DNA of 7,512 nt from JBOHHR01 sp050740975. Its GTDB lineage: Bacteria > Pseudomonadota > Gammaproteobacteria > JBOHHR01. Below are positions 6,287 through 7,512 of this stretch, one piece after another. Within the stretch, counting starts at the first letter, position 1. The number at the start of each line of letters is the position of its first letter. A model generated the notes under the pieces. That model was not told where the DNA came from. It did no database searches and worked only from the letters and a program-made list of their open reading frames with translations. The position numbers and the translations under genes were made by a program. The stretch is from assembly GCA_050740975.1 (NCBI GenBank), contig JBOIEE010000096.1, forward strand, positions 1 to 7,512. Direction: 5' to 3'.

Positions 6287-7512
6287 TCACAGCGCCTCGA
6301 ACCAGATCTTCATCTTCAGCGCCATGAGCTTGCGGCGCTCTTCAAGGAAGTCGTCATAGGCCGGGATCACGCCGTCGAGCAGTGACTCGGGCAGACAGCT
6401 CATCCGCAGGTTGGCGCGCAGATCGGCCACGTCCGTGATGCCGCCGTATTTCTTCAGGCCGCCGTCGCACTGCTCGGTCAGCTCCGTGAAGTAGCGCTCG
6501 GGCGGCTTGTCGCCGATGGCGATGTTGATCTCGCTCTGGGCGAGCGGCGATTTGGTTGTAACGACCGCGCGAGAGGCCCTGTGCCTTTAGGTGCTTCTTC
6601 GGGTAGACGTGGTGCACGTCGCTTCGGTTCATGAGCAGGTCGAGCACGGTGATGTCACGCGACAGGAAGCCCTTGTCGCCGAGTTTCACCTGCGCTGCCT
6701 GGTAGGCGAGGAAGTACGGGCTTTGACCCGACGACGTGTCCATAAGCTGTGGCAGCATCCCGGTCCAGAAGCTCTCGGGCAGCTCGTTCTCAATCACCGA
6801 TTCGGCGTAACTCGCGAGCCCGCGCGCCTCGATCTGGCGGATGTCGAAGTCGAAGGCGGTTTCGGGGCTGCCGGTGTAGCGCCCGCGCAAAACGGACATC
6901 GCGTACCAGCGCCGTACCAGCCGCTCGAGGTCCGCCGCCGGCATGCCCTCCGTCCGCCCGCGCAGGTATAGGATGTAGGCGAAGTTGAGGGCATTCTGGC
7001 CGCCGATCAGGGCGCTAGTCACGAAGCCTGCAGAGCGCAGGATTATCGTGATCCGGTCGAAGTGCGTCTTGTTGATGAAGGCAAGGACACCCTTCTTGAG
7101 TCGGCCGAACGACTCTTCGGCGATGGCCTCCTCGAATTGCTTGGTTTCGAAGTTGCGGCCCGAGAGCAGCGCCACCAGGTCCTGGAGCTTGCCGCGCCCG
7201 AACTCCGACGTGAACGCCACGCACAACATGTCGGTGTAGGTCGGGTCGTAGATGTCGTCGTTCGTGTCCCTAAGCCAGCGCATGTGCGGCAAGAACTCGG
7301 AGGCGACGAACGCCTTGTCGTTTTTCTCGATAGCGGACAGGAACTCTGGCGCCACCGCAAGGTGACAGAAGTAGTCGACCGCCTTGCGCAGAAGGTTCCC
7401 GCCGTAGGTCTCGTTGACCGCGATCTTCGACATGGCAAAGTCGGCCTGCGAGAGTTCGGTCCCGGCTGAGTTCACGCGGATGAAAATCTCGGTGACGGTC
7501 TCGATGTCGAGG
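6287..7512 (-). pseudogene. DUF262/DUF1524 (GmrSD-like) protein, frameshifted, 5' end beyond window
   Basis: The frame is open from the window edge, so the N-terminal part of DUF262 lies outside. The visible part begins LDIETVTEIFIRVNSAGTEL, the conserved end of the DUF262 nucleotide-hydrolysing domain, and continues with SQADFAMSKIAV and a long helical middle. It then reaches DVHHVYPKKHL (about 6591-6620), an HNH-like DUF1524 motif. After YNQIA (ending 6546) the frame is lost: the continuing frame yields Arg/His-rich nonsense. A frame starting at 6544 gives a coherent C-terminus (LAQSEINIAIGDKPPERYF ... YDDFLEERRKLMALKMKIWF) of 85 residues ending at the TGA at 6287-6289. The joint is one extra base, or a loss of about eight bases, since relatives have a few more residues between NQIA and AQSEINIA. 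The family includes GmrSD-type modification-dependent restriction enzymes and other phage-defence nucleases. This copy is probably inactive unless the shift is a sequencing error. Confidence 0.85.

Noticed and set aside
7062..7469. Long plus-strand frame opposite the DUF262 gene
   Set aside because: It is a shadow of the strongly recognisable minus-strand gene in a high-GC region.

Overview
The window looks like a piece of a moderately GC-rich proteobacterial chromosome, most likely gammaproteobacterial. That placement rests on codon use and general family resemblance only; no rRNA or other taxonomic marker is present. It holds three well-supported intact genes, a decayed defence region on the right, gene remnants on the left, and one short palindromic repeat element between two of the intact genes.

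Left edge (1-825): no intact recognisable gene. A 43-codon tail on the + strand resembles the C-terminus of YceH (DUF480) proteins. Two short minus-strand reading frames (234-443 and 481-570) look coding-like but match nothing I can name. Positions 826-3168 (minus strand) encode a 780-residue P1B-type copper-exporting ATPase. Instead of the usual HMA domain, its N-terminus carries a YHS domain followed by a CPMHP...CPICGM heavy-metal-binding domain.

Middle (3169-5869): a 145-bp MITE-like element with imperfect 18-bp terminal inverted repeats lies just upstream of the ATPase. A candidate sigma-70 promoter follows, then two plus-strand genes 9 bp apart. These are an SDR-type L-threonine 3-dehydrogenase and 2-amino-3-ketobutyrate CoA ligase. 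Together they convert L-threonine (NAD+, CoA) to glycine and acetyl-CoA.

Right (5870-7512, minus strand, convergent with the threonine genes): reading in the direction of transcription, there is a frameshifted C-terminal part of a DUF262/DUF1524 (GmrSD-like) protein that enters from beyond the window edge. Its stop codon abuts the first codons of a type I restriction specificity (hsdS) relic of about 28 codons. After that comes an orphan HicA-like toxin gene with a strong ribosome binding site but no visible HicB antitoxin. I read this as an eroding restriction/toxin island. I see no convincing undescribed system. The points most worth following up are the orphan HicA gene, the junctions of the decayed island and the palindromic element.
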